A DNA stretch of 64,000 nt, from the NCBI RefSeq assembly GCF_004770045.1, contig NZ_RQFO01000004.1, positions 930,001-994,000 of the forward strand, written 5' to 3'. The DNA comes from Leptospira montravelensis (lineage in GTDB: Bacteria > Spirochaetota > Leptospiria > Leptospirales > Leptospiraceae). Each line of letters begins with the position of its first letter. Position 1 is the stretch's first letter. Both the position numbers and the translations under genes were made by a program. Under the pieces are notes generated by a model. The model ran no database searches and had not been told where the DNA came from. It saw only the letters and a list, made by a program, of their open reading frames with translations. This document shows, piece by piece, positions 28,068 to 37,213 of this stretch.

Positions 28068-28634
28068 CTAACCTCCATTTTCTTTTCGGATTAAATTGCG
28101 ATTGGTTTTGACCCAATCTTCAATTTTAGTAACCGATTCCTTGATAAGTGCATCCAAACCGTTTTTTTCTTCCGAATTAAAATTTTGTAAAACAAAATCA
28201 GCCACTTCCATGCCACCTTTTTCTGGTTTGCCAACTCCAAACCGTAACCGGTGGAATTCTTGCGAACCTAGTTTTGCCACGATATCTTTTAGTCCGTTGT
28301 GGCCAGCCGTTCCGCCGCCAATTTTATTTTTTATCTTACCAAAAGGTAGGTCCACTTCATCCTGAACGACTAAAATTTGGGAGGGAGGAATTTTATACAA
28401 ATTGGCAAGAGTTTGAGTGGCTTTTCCAGAAAGATTCATAAACTCTAATGGTTTCAAAAGATGGACTTTGTCTCCGTCCAGAGTATGAGTTGATTCCATA
28501 TATTTTTTGGAATCTTTGAAAGAAACACTGAAACTACTCGCAAGAGCATCCAAGATCATAAAACCAATGTTATGGCGAGTGTTTTTATATTTATCCCCTG
28601 GATTCCCAAGGCCCACAATGAGAAAATGAATCAT
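28068..28634 (-). CDS. pth: peptidyl-tRNA hydrolase
   Basis: 188 residues, the standard bacterial Pth length. Catalytic residues are present: N11 in GLGNPG, H21 in NTRHNIGF, the Asp in VQDEVDLPFG and the Asn in GTAGHNGLKDI. It recycles peptidyl-tRNA released from stalled ribosomes. The ATG overlaps the cimA stop by 4 bp, so it is co-translated with an amino-acid biosynthesis gene. The common rplY-pth pairing is not seen here. Confidence 0.96.
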   Translation of the reverse strand: MIHFLIVGLGNPGDKYKNTRHNIGFMILDALASSFSVSFKDSKKYMESTHTLDGDKVHLLKPLEFMNLSGKATQTLANLYKIPPSQILVVQDEVDLPFGKIKNKIGGGTAGHNGLKDIVAKLGSQEFHRLRFGVGKPEKGGMEVADFVLQNFNSEEKNGLDALIKESVTKIEDWVKTNRNLIRKENGG

Positions 28635-30166
28635 ACGTTTCCGAGTAAAATATGTAACAATCGTTCTGTGGCTTTCACAGCTGCCACTTGTTGGTCAGAG
28701 TCAATGCCGATAGTGCGAATGGGATGCGTTTCACCTTCCACTTTCCAAGTAATGACAGTTTCAACTAAAGCATTGGTATTTCCTCCGGGAGGAATCCGAA
28801 CTTCATAGTCGTAGAGTTTTGGAATTTGGATATTTAATTCTTTTAAAATTTTACCAAGGGCATTCATAAACGCATCGTAACCACCGTCCCCTTCTCCCTT
28901 TGCCGCGTAATCCTTCCCTTGGAAATTCACCTTTACTTCGGCCTTTGGTTTGACTCCGATCCCACTCGTTACTGTGCAAGTCTCAATACGAAAACTTGCT
29001 TCCAGATTTTCGCCAGTGATATCAGAGATGATATAGGGAAGGTCTTCCTTGGTGACGGTTTTGTTCTGATCTCCCAGTTCAATCACCCTTTCCAAAACTT
29101 TTTTTTCAATTTCGGGGGAAAGAACCATACCCAACTGTTTTAAATTTTCTGTAATGCTTGCTTTACCAGCTAACTTTCCTAATGCGTAAACCCTAGATCG
29201 TCCAAACCTTTCAGGCAAAATGGGATTGGCATACAAATTTCCTTTTTTATCTCCATCGGCATGAACTCCGGCAGTTTGTGTGAATACATCCTCACCAACA
29301 ATCGGTCGGTTATCCGAAATGCGTTTCCCAGAAAAAATCGCCACAAGCCTTGAAGCATTGGTGATTTCTTTTTCCACTATGGAAGTTTTAAATTTTGTTT
29401 TGTCATGGATTGCTGTGACAACAGCTTCTAAAGGAGAATTTCCGGCACGTTCGCCAAGTCCATTCACAGCCACATGGAGCCCACGAACCCCCGCTTGTAC
29501 TGCTTCCAAACAGTTAGCAACTGCTAAATCATAATCATTATGTCCGTGGAATTCAAACCATAGTTTTGGGAACTCTTTTACAAGATCAGTAATGGCTGTC
29601 CGAACTTCAAAGGGAGACAAAACACCCAAAGTATCAGCCAAATAGAATTTTTGAATCGGAAACTTGGATACAACACTTAAGTATTCTAAGACGTAATCCC
29701 TGGAATGGGTGTATCCATTTGACCAGTCTTCTAAATAAACATTTACGGCGATTCCAGAAGCAGCTGCAAATTCGACAGTTTTCTGGATGTCTAAAAAATG
29801 TTCTCTTGGGGTCTTTCGAAGTTGGTTTGTTAGGTGATTGAGCGATCCCTTTGTGAGAAGATTAAGAACCCGAACCCCGGTCCCCTTCATCCATTCGACA
29901 GTTTTATCGTAATCAACAAATCCTAAAATTTCAATACGGTCTAACAAACCTTCTGATTTGGACCATTCCACAATTTTTTTAACTGCTTCAAATTCACCGG
30001 GTGATACACGAGCGCTAGCGATTTCCACTCGGTTTGTTTTTAAATCCATTAACAGGTGTTTTGTGATATTTAGTTTTTGTTGCCAAGAAAATGAAACACC
30101 GTTGGTTTGTTCCCCATCTCGCAATGTTACGTCGAGGATTTCTATACTAGAGTTTGGTTCGGTCAT
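28631..30166 (-). CDS. cimA: (R)-citramalate synthase
   Basis: 511 residues from the ATG at 30166, which overlaps the upstream Smr gene as ATGA; a longer reading into that gene is rejected. The TIM barrel begins EILDVTLRDGEQT with R16 and D17. The pyruvate-pocket residues known from the L. interrogans enzyme (L81, L104, Y144) fall at the identical numbers, and the HGHNDYD metal motif is present. The C-terminal regulatory domain contains GDGGYDAFMNAL. It condenses pyruvate and acetyl-CoA to citramalate, the threonine-independent entry to isoleucine, and should be inhibited by isoleucine through that domain (established for the Leptospira enzyme). It is distinguished from LeuA by those pocket residues. 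Confidence 0.95.
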   Translation of the reverse strand: MTEPNSSIEILDVTLRDGEQTNGVSFSWQQKLNITKHLLMDLKTNRVEIASARVSPGEFEAVKKIVEWSKSEGLLDRIEILGFVDYDKTVEWMKGTGVRVLNLLTKGSLNHLTNQLRKTPREHFLDIQKTVEFAAASGIAVNVYLEDWSNGYTHSRDYVLEYLSVVSKFPIQKFYLADTLGVLSPFEVRTAITDLVKEFPKLWFEFHGHNDYDLAVANCLEAVQAGVRGLHVAVNGLGERAGNSPLEAVVTAIHDKTKFKTSIVEKEITNASRLVAIFSGKRISDNRPIVGEDVFTQTAGVHADGDKKGNLYANPILPERFGRSRVYALGKLAGKASITENLKQLGMVLSPEIEKKVLERVIELGDQNKTVTKEDLPYIISDITGENLEASFRIETCTVTSGIGVKPKAEVKVNFQGKDYAAKGEGDGGYDAFMNALGKILKELNIQIPKLYDYEVRIPPGGNTNALVETVITWKVEGETHPIRTIGIDSDQQVAAVKATERLLHILLGNV

Positions 30167-30438
30167 GATTTCAATCGGTTGATGTATTCTTTGGAAGGGG
30201 CAAGAATTTCCACAATCGTTGCACCCGGGTTTGACCGAAACATTGGATCGGTCTCCACTAATTTCAGAAAACCGCAAGACTCTACGTAGTCAATCGCCAT
30301 TCTCCGTAGGATTCCTTCCCCAATTCCATGTAAAATTTCGACGTACGATTCCCCATCCATAAAAGCATCATGGAGTTCTCGTTCTAACTTGATACGAGCT
30401 TCTTCAAATCGGAGTTTGCGGATGTAGATGGTACGCAC
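30163..30438 (-). CDS. Smr-domain protein
   Basis: 91 residues made of little more than one Smr domain: the helix RFEEARIKLERELHDAF, then LHGIGEGILRRMAIDYV (the HGxGxGxLR motif) and a final strand ATIVEILAPS. Smr domains, as at the MutS2 C-terminus, are nucleases or bind nucleic acid. Stand-alone short versions are common, with unclear targets. It overlaps cimA by 4 bp and lies 21 bp after the receiver gene. Confidence 0.8.
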   Translation of the reverse strand: MRTIYIRKLRFEEARIKLERELHDAFMDGESYVEILHGIGEGILRRMAIDYVESCGFLKLVETDPMFRSNPGATIVEILAPSKEYINRLKS

Positions 30439-30459
30439 CTTACGTCCAGAAAAATGGAC

Positions 30460-30876
30460 TTAGGTCAAATTGCAACAGAAACGAACTGCATCTAGCAATT
30501 CTCTAGTATTCCAAGGTTTGGAAAAAATGGCATAGGTTTTTGCTTCTTCCTTCACACGGTTGATGGCATCACGATCCGCATGGCCTGAAATCAGAATGGA
30601 CTTGATATGTGGGTATTTTTGGTGGACTTGGATGAGAAATTCGTCTCCTCGCATTCCCGGCATCAACCAATCAGAGAGAATGAGAATGACTTCCACTCCA
30701 GAACTGCAAAGGTCATCGATCACTTCCATAGCTTCTTCTGGATTTTGGGCTGTTTCGTACGTATAACCACCACCGATTTCCCGTTTTAGTTCTTGTACGA
30801 GGGAAAGGAGCAGGATCGGCTCATCATCCACGCATAGAATTGCGTTTTTTTCGGTTTGTAGCTGCGTAATATTCAA
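30460..30876 (-). CDS. stand-alone response-regulator receiver
   Basis: 138 residues forming one receiver domain and nothing else. The acidic pair is in CVDDEP, the phospho-acceptor is D69 in LSDWLMPG, the switch Ser is in SILISGHAD and the conserved Lys in FSKPW. With no output domain it must act through protein contact or a phosphorelay. It overlaps the kinase gene by 4 bp, so the two form a pair. Confidence 0.9.
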   Translation of the reverse strand: MNITQLQTEKNAILCVDDEPILLLSLVQELKREIGGGYTYETAQNPEEAMEVIDDLCSSGVEVILILSDWLMPGMRGDEFLIQVHQKYPHIKSILISGHADRDAINRVKEEAKTYAIFSKPWNTRELLDAVRFCCNLT

Positions 30877-33605
30877 TCTCGTTCCCCTTCCATTACCTTT
30901 GGTAAATACACCCTAAATTCCGTTCCGTGATCGTCTGACGTGAATTCAATTTTGCCCTTCATTTTTTCTACGATTTGTTTACAAATGTCAAGCCCAAGCC
31001 CAATCCCTTCTCCATGTTTTTTTGTAGTAAAAAAAGGTAAAAAGATCTTATCACGAATCTCTGGGGAAATTCCTTTCCCCGTATCCCGAATGGATGTGAT
31101 CACAGAGTCCGCACTGGAGGTAACTGAAATTGCCATTTTCCCACGATAATCCATTGCTTGTAATGCATTATTAATAATATTAATCCAAACTTGGTTGAGT
31201 TTATCTCTTTCCGCCAAACAATAATCAGCTGTATTATATAGTTTGGTAACCTCTACATCATTTTTTATCTTTGAATGGTATAAAGTTAGAATTGAATCTA
31301 TTTCGGTAGGGATATGAACATTTTGAAACTCTGTTTCTGTTTCTAAACGATCGGTGTATAAATAATGTTTGAGAGCATTCACCACATGAGATGCTTTTTC
31401 GGTCGCAGTTTGAATTACATATACTAAACGGTATAAACTACCTAAAATATGTACATTTTGTAAGATTACCCCAGACTTTGGTTTTTTTAGGACTTTAAGA
31501 AGTGGCTCATCGAATTGTAAAATTCCAAGAGAGGTCAAATCTTCCATCACCTCTTCAGGATTCTCAATCTGGTATGAATTCAAAATACCTAATCTTTCTT
31601 TTTTTTCAGCTCGGTTGAGTAGACCAGAATTACGTGATCCAAATGAAAAACTTAGTTGGAGTAAATAACGAAAGTTTTCTCTTTCAGAGATATCTAAAGA
31701 TTGCAAAAACTCTGGTAAGTTAGTGATATCATTTTTAATAATTTCTGACATAGCACGAACACTTGAAGTGATAGCACCTAGTGGAGTATTTAATTCATGA
31801 GTAATCCCAGCAGCAAATTGCCCAAGTGCAGCTAGTTTTTCACTCAAAAGTAGTTGTGTTTGTGTATTATGCAAATCGATTAGAATTTTTTCTTTCGTTT
31901 CAATCATTTCCAAAAGACTACGATTACTTTGAATTAACGCCTCAGTCCTTTCTCCAATTTTTTCTTCTAAATTTGAATTGGTTTCCATCACCAAACGTTG
32001 GCTTTCCTCCACGCGTTCAAAACTTTGTTTTAGTTCCCTTGACATAAAACGAAACGCTTCTGATAAATCTTTCAGTTCAACAATCATACTTTCGTCTACG
32101 GGATAATTCCAATCTCCTTTGGCTAATGACTTAGAGGCTTTGGCAAAGGAAAGAACAGGTCTTGTTACAAATTCTGCAACAAAAGCGGCAAGTAACAAAC
32201 TCAAAAGAATGGCCCAAGCAAAGACCATTGCTGATTTACTGTTACCAGTAAGGACTCCACTCAAATAAAAAGAATAGGGAAACAAAGTGATGAGATAAGT
32301 TTTTTCTTTTAATTTTGGATGGGAATACACAGTAACCATCGCATTCCAGTTTTCACGTGAGAGAGGTTTTTTTGTGACTACAGCAAAACTAAATCGTTTT
32401 TCAGAAGTATTAATTTCATTTCCCAACTTTTTGAGTTCAACCCTGGCTATTTCCAACAATCTTGATTTTCCACGGTCTGAGGCAAGTGATGCCAACGGAT
32501 TTAAACTTTCATCTAACAAATAAACTTTGCCTTGTTCATTTACTTTGGAGGAATCAAGAACTTTTCCAAGGCCGTTTGTTCCACTGAATTCTTTACTTGT
32601 TTCAGGAAAGGAGGACAAATATAGATCTAAACTTAAATTAATATTCTTTGACCATTGTTTGTGTAAAACCTCTACCATTTGAAAGGCTGATTGTTCTGCA
32701 TTTTTTAAAGTTACATAAGCAGTAATACCAACGAGAAAAAGCACCAAACCAACAAAAGGTGCAACAATAAACAACTGTAACGAAATCCCCGTTTTAAGTC
32801 CCGACTCCGATGCTAATAAATCCAATTCCTTGGGTCCCGATTTCCAAACCATTTGTGGCTCAGAAATGGTTACTTCTTTCACTTGTCCTGGAACCTCTGC
32901 CCAAAAAAAAACGAACTTACGGACCATCGGAAAAGTGATAAACATAACCAGGGGTGCGAGTATCCAAGTAATTCCCGTAGTAAAGAGAAGTGCAGAGCTA
33001 ATGGTATGATAGGAAATTTCTGCGCCAAATTGTTCGGAACATAAATAACCCCATAAAAAAGGCTCTAGTAGTAAAAACAAAAGTACAAATATTAGATAAT
33101 AAACCCATACGTTGGCCTTACGAAAATTAGGTGATTTTCCGATCAATTGGTAGGAAATCCAAAACAAAGAAGGATTGATAAAGTATCCAGGTAACCAGTC
33201 CCATAAAAATTCAGGAGGAACTCCCTCCATCAGATCAGATAAGCCATAGGCAAAGGGTACAGCCAGGAGTGCCGGGAATCCAAAAAAATTCAAACAAAGG
33301 AAAACAGATAAATCCTTTAAACTTTCAAAAGTTTGTGCACCGGGAATTAAAACTATGGAACTCCCCAAGTATCCGGTAATAAAGATAGTCACAAAAGTAA
33401 TGAGAAACCAATAAAAGCTGGTTAGGTTCCAATTCCAAACCTCTCTTGAGATTCTTAACGATTTTCCATTCCGAAACGTAAAACCAGTAAATGCGAATAT
33501 AGCGATAATTGAACCTAGTAAAAAAGAAAACCGACCCCAAACCTCTAAAATGGGCAAAGGGATGTTGGAAACAAGTCGTTCAATCCAAACAATGATTTCG
33601 GCCAT
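30873..33605 (-). CDS. membrane sensor histidine kinase with two sensor modules
   Basis: 910 residues. From the N-terminus there are six or so membrane helices (about 20-225) of unrecognised type. A helix near 275-300, an extracytoplasmic region of about 135 residues and a helix near 440-460 follow. A HAMP domain ([19 protein letters not shown]), a coiled coil (about 520-590), the phospho-acceptor H603 in [11 protein letters not shown] and the ATPase domain ([25 protein letters not shown]) come after that. Between the H-box and the second DHp helix about 100 extra residues are inserted, which is unusual. The paired receiver is encoded directly downstream. The signal is unknown. Confidence 0.88.
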   Translation of the reverse strand: MAEIIVWIERLVSNIPLPILEVWGRFSFLLGSIIAIFAFTGFTFRNGKSLRISREVWNWNLTSFYWFLITFVTIFITGYLGSSIVLIPGAQTFESLKDLSVFLCLNFFGFPALLAVPFAYGLSDLMEGVPPEFLWDWLPGYFINPSLFWISYQLIGKSPNFRKANVWVYYLIFVLLFLLLEPFLWGYLCSEQFGAEISYHTISSALLFTTGITWILAPLVMFITFPMVRKFVFFWAEVPGQVKEVTISEPQMVWKSGPKELDLLASESGLKTGISLQLFIVAPFVGLVLFLVGITAYVTLKNAEQSAFQMVEVLHKQWSKNINLSLDLYLSSFPETSKEFSGTNGLGKVLDSSKVNEQGKVYLLDESLNPLASLASDRGKSRLLEIARVELKKLGNEINTSEKRFSFAVVTKKPLSRENWNAMVTVYSHPKLKEKTYLITLFPYSFYLSGVLTGNSKSAMVFAWAILLSLLLAAFVAEFVTRPVLSFAKASKSLAKGDWNYPVDESMIVELKDLSEAFRFMSRELKQSFERVEESQRLVMETNSNLEEKIGERTEALIQSNRSLLEMIETKEKILIDLHNTQTQLLLSEKLAALGQFAAGITHELNTPLGAITSSVRAMSEIIKNDITNLPEFLQSLDISERENFRYLLQLSFSFGSRNSGLLNRAEKKERLGILNSYQIENPEEVMEDLTSLGILQFDEPLLKVLKKPKSGVILQNVHILGSLYRLVYVIQTATEKASHVVNALKHYLYTDRLETETEFQNVHIPTEIDSILTLYHSKIKNDVEVTKLYNTADYCLAERDKLNQVWINIINNALQAMDYRGKMAISVTSSADSVITSIRDTGKGISPEIRDKIFLPFFTTKKHGEGIGLGLDICKQIVEKMKGKIEFTSDDHGTEFRVYLPKVMEGERD

Positions 33606-33634
33606 AGCCCATGAATCGTAACGAACTATTACTT

Positions 33635-34696
33635 TTAGTAAAGCAAAAACTTTTTGACTTTAGAAGCAAGAGAGGAAGGGAATTCCGAATCCAAGGAGGA
33701 AAGTGGGACCCACTTACTTTCGACTCCAAAGTTTTTTGCCAATGTTTCTATCTGAGTTCTCTCTTTCAAACTTTGACGATGTACAAAAAATTCCATTTTA
33801 TGGTGAGTGATGGTATGTTTGAATTTTCCAACGGAAAGAGGACTTGGACACCATTCTTTTAACGCTAAAAAAAATGGTGTAGGTTCATAGGTTTCTTCGG
33901 GAATTTCTCCCATAAATCCATAAGGCAAATGAAACATATCTTTCAAAAAACGCATTTTAGGTTCTTTTACGAGTAGGATTTTGTCCGTGGAATCAAAAAC
34001 CAAAATTTCAGCACTCAATTGAATTTGTTTTTTTTCTTTGACCCTAAGAGGAATTTCTCCCGTCATTTGATGAATTCTCGCATAACAAGATTTAGATAAG
34101 GGGCATAATAAACATTTGGGAGATTCAGGCAAACAAAGTGTGGCACCAAGCTCCATCATGGCTTGATTATGGTCACCAGGATAATCTTTGTTTAAAAAAC
34201 CATCTGCTTTTTGTTGTAAGTCAAAGTCGGCTTTCGATCCTAAAATATTTTCACTATATCCAAAATAACGAGAAAGAACTCGTTTGACATTTCCATCTAA
34301 CACAGCAAAAGGCAAGTCATAAGCAATAGAAAGAATGGCTCTTGCCGTATAGTTTCCAATTCCAGGAAGTTTCAAAACTAAATTTAAATCTTTAGGAAAA
34401 GATCCATTATAATTTTGTACAAGAAAAATGGCTGCCTTTCTTAGGTTACGTGCGCGGCTATAATACCCAAGCCCTTTCCAATAGGCAAGAACCTCTTCTT
34501 CCTCGGCAGATGCTAAAGACTCTGGTGTGGGAAACCGATTCATAAAGGATTCATACAGAGGAAGCATGGCATTCACACGAGTCTGCTGCAACATCACTTC
34601 AGAAACCCAAATAGGATAAGCTTGTTTTTTCTTTCGAAACGGAAGGTCCCTTTTATGAATTTGGTACCAGTCCTGTAGTTTTTTTTGTGGGCTCAA
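33635..34696 (-). CDS. mutY: A/G-specific adenine DNA glycosylase
   Basis: 353 residues, starting at a TTG that overlaps the upstream stop as TTGA. The HhH-GPD core carries E33 in SEVMLQQT and D134 in AVLDGNVKR, and the 4Fe-4S cluster ligands are C188, C195, C198 and C204 in a C-x6-C-x2-C-x5-C array. The C-terminal NUDIX-like domain recognises 8-oxoG opposite A. It removes adenine misincorporated opposite 8-oxoguanine. It begins a minus-strand run that continues into the histidine kinase 29 bp later. Confidence 0.95.
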   Translation of the reverse strand: MSPQKKLQDWYQIHKRDLPFRKKKQAYPIWVSEVMLQQTRVNAMLPLYESFMNRFPTPESLASAEEEEVLAYWKGLGYYSRARNLRKAAIFLVQNYNGSFPKDLNLVLKLPGIGNYTARAILSIAYDLPFAVLDGNVKRVLSRYFGYSENILGSKADFDLQQKADGFLNKDYPGDHNQAMMELGATLCLPESPKCLLCPLSKSCYARIHQMTGEIPLRVKEKKQIQLSAEILVFDSTDKILLVKEPKMRFLKDMFHLPYGFMGEIPEETYEPTPFFLALKEWCPSPLSVGKFKHTITHHKMEFFVHRQSLKERTQIETLAKNFGVESKWVPLSSLDSEFPSSLASKVKKFLLY

Positions 34697-34977
34697 GTTT
34701 CCGAGTCTTGGATACTATAACGAAGAAAGGTATTACAACTTCCTTCTTCTGTATAACGAACCAAATCATAATCTAAACGAGTGGATCGGAAGAATTTGGA
34801 ATGTGCCAATCGTTCTCGAATTTCTTGACGGATATGATCACGAGCCTCTTGACGTTTGTCGTAATGGGCAGGAGAAAGGATTTCACTTTTATAAGATAAA
34901 CTCCCCTCACGGTAAATCGCCACCGTAACCTGCACCCGGTATTTTCGCTGTAATCCTTGTTTTACTTCAGTATTCAT
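34693..34977 (-). CDS. small conserved-looking protein upstream of mutY, unknown function
   Basis: 94 residues, hydrophilic, rich in Arg and Glu, with no signal peptide, membrane helix or Cys cluster. A central amphipathic helix (EARDHIRQEIRERLAHSKFF) is flanked by predicted strands (YRVQVTVAIYREG and STRLDYDLVRYTE). The coupling overlap with mutY supports it as a real gene. No family is recognised. A 14-bp perfect palindrome lies 10 bp upstream of its ATG. Confidence 0.65.
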   Translation of the reverse strand: MNTEVKQGLQRKYRVQVTVAIYREGSLSYKSEILSPAHYDKRQEARDHIRQEIRERLAHSKFFRSTRLDYDLVRYTEEGSCNTFLRYSIQDSET

Positions 34978-34986
34978 CGTATCAAA

Positions 34987-35000
34987 AAAAACCGGTTTTT
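34987..35000. promoter_or_regulatory. 14-bp palindrome before the mutY operon
   Basis: AAAAACC-GGTTTTT, perfect dyad symmetry without a loop. It sits 10 bp before the ATG of the 94-residue gene, in the 141-bp divergent gap to ispG. It is a candidate operator. Confidence 0.35.
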
Positions 35001-35118
35001 CTTCCTAAATAGATTTTCGGTCTGGGGGATAGGGAAATTGAAACCCACAGATTTTTTTCATACTGCTTGCCCAAAATTTCGAATTTAATTTTCTAGATAA
35101 TGAGAACATAAGATTCAA

Positions 35119-37167
35119 ATGAGCACCAAATATAACGAATCGCCATTTTTCTACAAAAGACGCCCTACTCGCGAAGTGATGGTTGGTACTGTGGGAATTG
35201 GAGGTAAAAATCCAATTCGTATCCAATCCATGATTACATCTAACACCAGAGATACGGAAGCAAGTATCAAACAAATTGCTGATTTAGAAAAAGCAGGATC
35301 AGAAATAGTTCGCCTAACAGTACCTAGCCAGGCAGATGCGGATAATTTACCAAACATTCGAAAAAGAATGAAAGAATTAGGACTTAAAGTGCCACTTGTT
35401 GCGGACATTCATTTTACACCGCAAGTAGCACTCAAATGCGTGGAATGGGTTGAAAAGGTGCGAATCAATCCAGGAAACTTTGCAGACAAAAAAAAATTTG
35501 AAATCATCGAATATACAGACAAAGACTACAACGAAGAATTAGAAAGAATTGAAGAAGTATTTACTCCCCTAGTCCTTCGTGCTAAGGAACTGGGAGTTGC
35601 TATGCGAATTGGAACCAATCATGGAAGTCTTTCTGATAGAATCATGAACCGGTTTGGAGATACTCCTCTCGGTATGGTAGAATCTGCTTTAGAGTTCATT
35701 CGGATTGCAGAAAAAAATTCATATAACGACATTGTTGTCTCCATGAAAGCATCCAATCCGCAAGTAATGATCCAAGCCTATCGAATGTTAGTTTCCAGGT
35801 TTTATGATTTAGGAATGGATTATCCTTTACATTTGGGTGTGACTGAAGCAGGCGATGGAAAAGATGGAAGGATTAAATCAGCCATTGGTATTGGCAGTTT
35901 ACTCGAAGATGGACTGGGAGATACCATCCGTGTTTCACTGACAGAGGATGCCATTCATGAAATCCCTGTAGCCAAAGAATTAGTTCGTAAATACAATGAT
36001 TTGTTTTTAAATGAAAAGAAAATATCCTCTTTTCCCAACTCTCCTTCACAACCAGGAATGACTGAAAATCGAGATACGATCTATACTGAATTTCGGGATC
36101 CATTTCAATACTCCCGATTTTATTCCAAAGAACTTAGTTTAGGTGAAACAAAACTGGGAGATTCTTCTCCGGTTCGGATTGAAATCTGTTTTCCTTTTTT
36201 TGGATCTGAATCAGCGGAGGAAGTCCTCCACCTCATCCAAAGAGAAAACAAATCAGGAAGAATTCCTGAGATGCTCCACTTTGCCATCCATTCCGAACTG
36301 GATTTGATATCTTTAGGCACAATGGTGCGCCGTGGATCTTTTCCCTTACCGGTATCTGTGGAACTATCAAAAGAACTGACTTACCAATATGATAGTTTGG
36401 CCGAAGACCTATACCGCATCCAAAAGTGGGTGGTAAATCCTCAGATATTTTTTAAAGAATCTGAAGAGTCTTGGGATGACCTTTTGGATTTTGTAAGTCG
36501 TTTTGCCAAAGACAAACGTTGTGTGGAGTGGAGTATCGAAGCCGAAGACATTCACCTAACAGAAAAAATTGTAAGAGAATCAAAAAAACGGAAAATAGAA
36601 AACCTGATTTTTTCTGTAAAAAATGGGGATTTACTTACAGTTCGAAAACTGGCATTTCATTTACGAGAATCCGATTATCCCATAACCCTTGCCACCCAAA
36701 CACAAGATAAAGAAACTTTGCTCTATGAGTCGTCCATCCAAGTGGGTGGAAGTTTGCTAGATGGAATTGGTGATGTGGTTCGGTTGTCCTTTGGCGATGG
36801 TGAACCAGAAGAATCACTAATTTTAAGTTTTGATATTCTTCAAGCAACTAGACTTCGCCTAACAAAAACAGAATATATTTCATGTCCTTCTTGTGGCCGA
36901 ACTATGTTCGATTTACAATCGACAACGGCGATGATCAAAAAAAGGACAGGGCATCTGAAAGGTGTGAAAATAGCCGTAATGGGATGTATTGTCAATGGTC
37001 CCGGAGAAATGGCAGATGCCGATTTTGGATATGTTGGTGCCGGAATTGGTAAGGTTCACCTCTACAAAGGGAAAGAAATTGTAAAAAAAGGTGTTTCGGA
37101 AGAAGAAGCAGCAGACCAACTCATCGATCTTATTCGCGAAAATGGTATGTGGAGTGATCCAAAATAA
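35119..37167 (+). CDS. ispG: 4-hydroxy-3-methylbut-2-enyl diphosphate synthase, long form
   Basis: 682 residues. The N-terminal TIM barrel (about 10-300) has PIRIQSMTxxTxD-like [14 protein letters not shown] and the VPLVADIHF and INPGNF motifs. An inserted domain of roughly 280 residues follows, as in the long plant/chlamydial form. The C-terminal 4Fe-4S domain ligands are C589 and C592 (CPSCGRT) and C623 (GCIVNGPGE), with E630 as the fourth ligand. It makes HMBPP from MEcPP in the MEP isoprenoid pathway, using reduced ferredoxin or flavodoxin. Upstream, TTGAAA at about 35038 is a weak -35 candidate; no strong promoter was defined. Confidence 0.96.
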   Translation: MSTKYNESPFFYKRRPTREVMVGTVGIGGKNPIRIQSMITSNTRDTEASIKQIADLEKAGSEIVRLTVPSQADADNLPNIRKRMKELGLKVPLVADIHFTPQVALKCVEWVEKVRINPGNFADKKKFEIIEYTDKDYNEELERIEEVFTPLVLRAKELGVAMRIGTNHGSLSDRIMNRFGDTPLGMVESALEFIRIAEKNSYNDIVVSMKASNPQVMIQAYRMLVSRFYDLGMDYPLHLGVTEAGDGKDGRIKSAIGIGSLLEDGLGDTIRVSLTEDAIHEIPVAKELVRKYNDLFLNEKKISSFPNSPSQPGMTENRDTIYTEFRDPFQYSRFYSKELSLGETKLGDSSPVRIEICFPFFGSESAEEVLHLIQRENKSGRIPEMLHFAIHSELDLISLGTMVRRGSFPLPVSVELSKELTYQYDSLAEDLYRIQKWVVNPQIFFKESEESWDDLLDFVSRFAKDKRCVEWSIEAEDIHLTEKIVRESKKRKIENLIFSVKNGDLLTVRKLAFHLRESDYPITLATQTQDKETLLYESSIQVGGSLLDGIGDVVRLSFGDGEPEESLILSFDILQATRLRLTKTEYISCPSCGRTMFDLQSTTAMIKKRTGHLKGVKIAVMGCIVNGPGEMADADFGYVGAGIGKVHLYKGKEIVKKGVSEEEAADQLIDLIRENGMWSDPK

Positions 37168-37185
37168 AAAGTAGTTCCCCTCTAA

Positions 37186-37213
37186 CCACGGATGTGAACC
37201 ATTTCCTCCGTGG
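37186..37213 (+). promoter_or_regulatory. hairpin covering the GTG start of the DUF2339 gene
   Basis: CCACGGA (37186-37192) and TCCGTGG (37207-37213), a perfect 7-bp stem with a 14-nt loop. The 3' arm contains the GTG at 37210. It could hide that start codon, end ispG transcripts weakly, or mean that translation really begins at the ATG at 37255. Confidence 0.4.

Noticed and set aside
30167..30277. Upstream extension of cimA by 37 codons
   Set aside because: The extension is antiparallel to no known domain, lies inside the Smr gene, and would break the exact residue numbering shared with the L. interrogans enzyme.
35005..35274. Minus-strand frame of 89 codons across the ispG start
   Set aside because: It overlaps the conserved N-terminus of ispG and has no family features or ribosome site.
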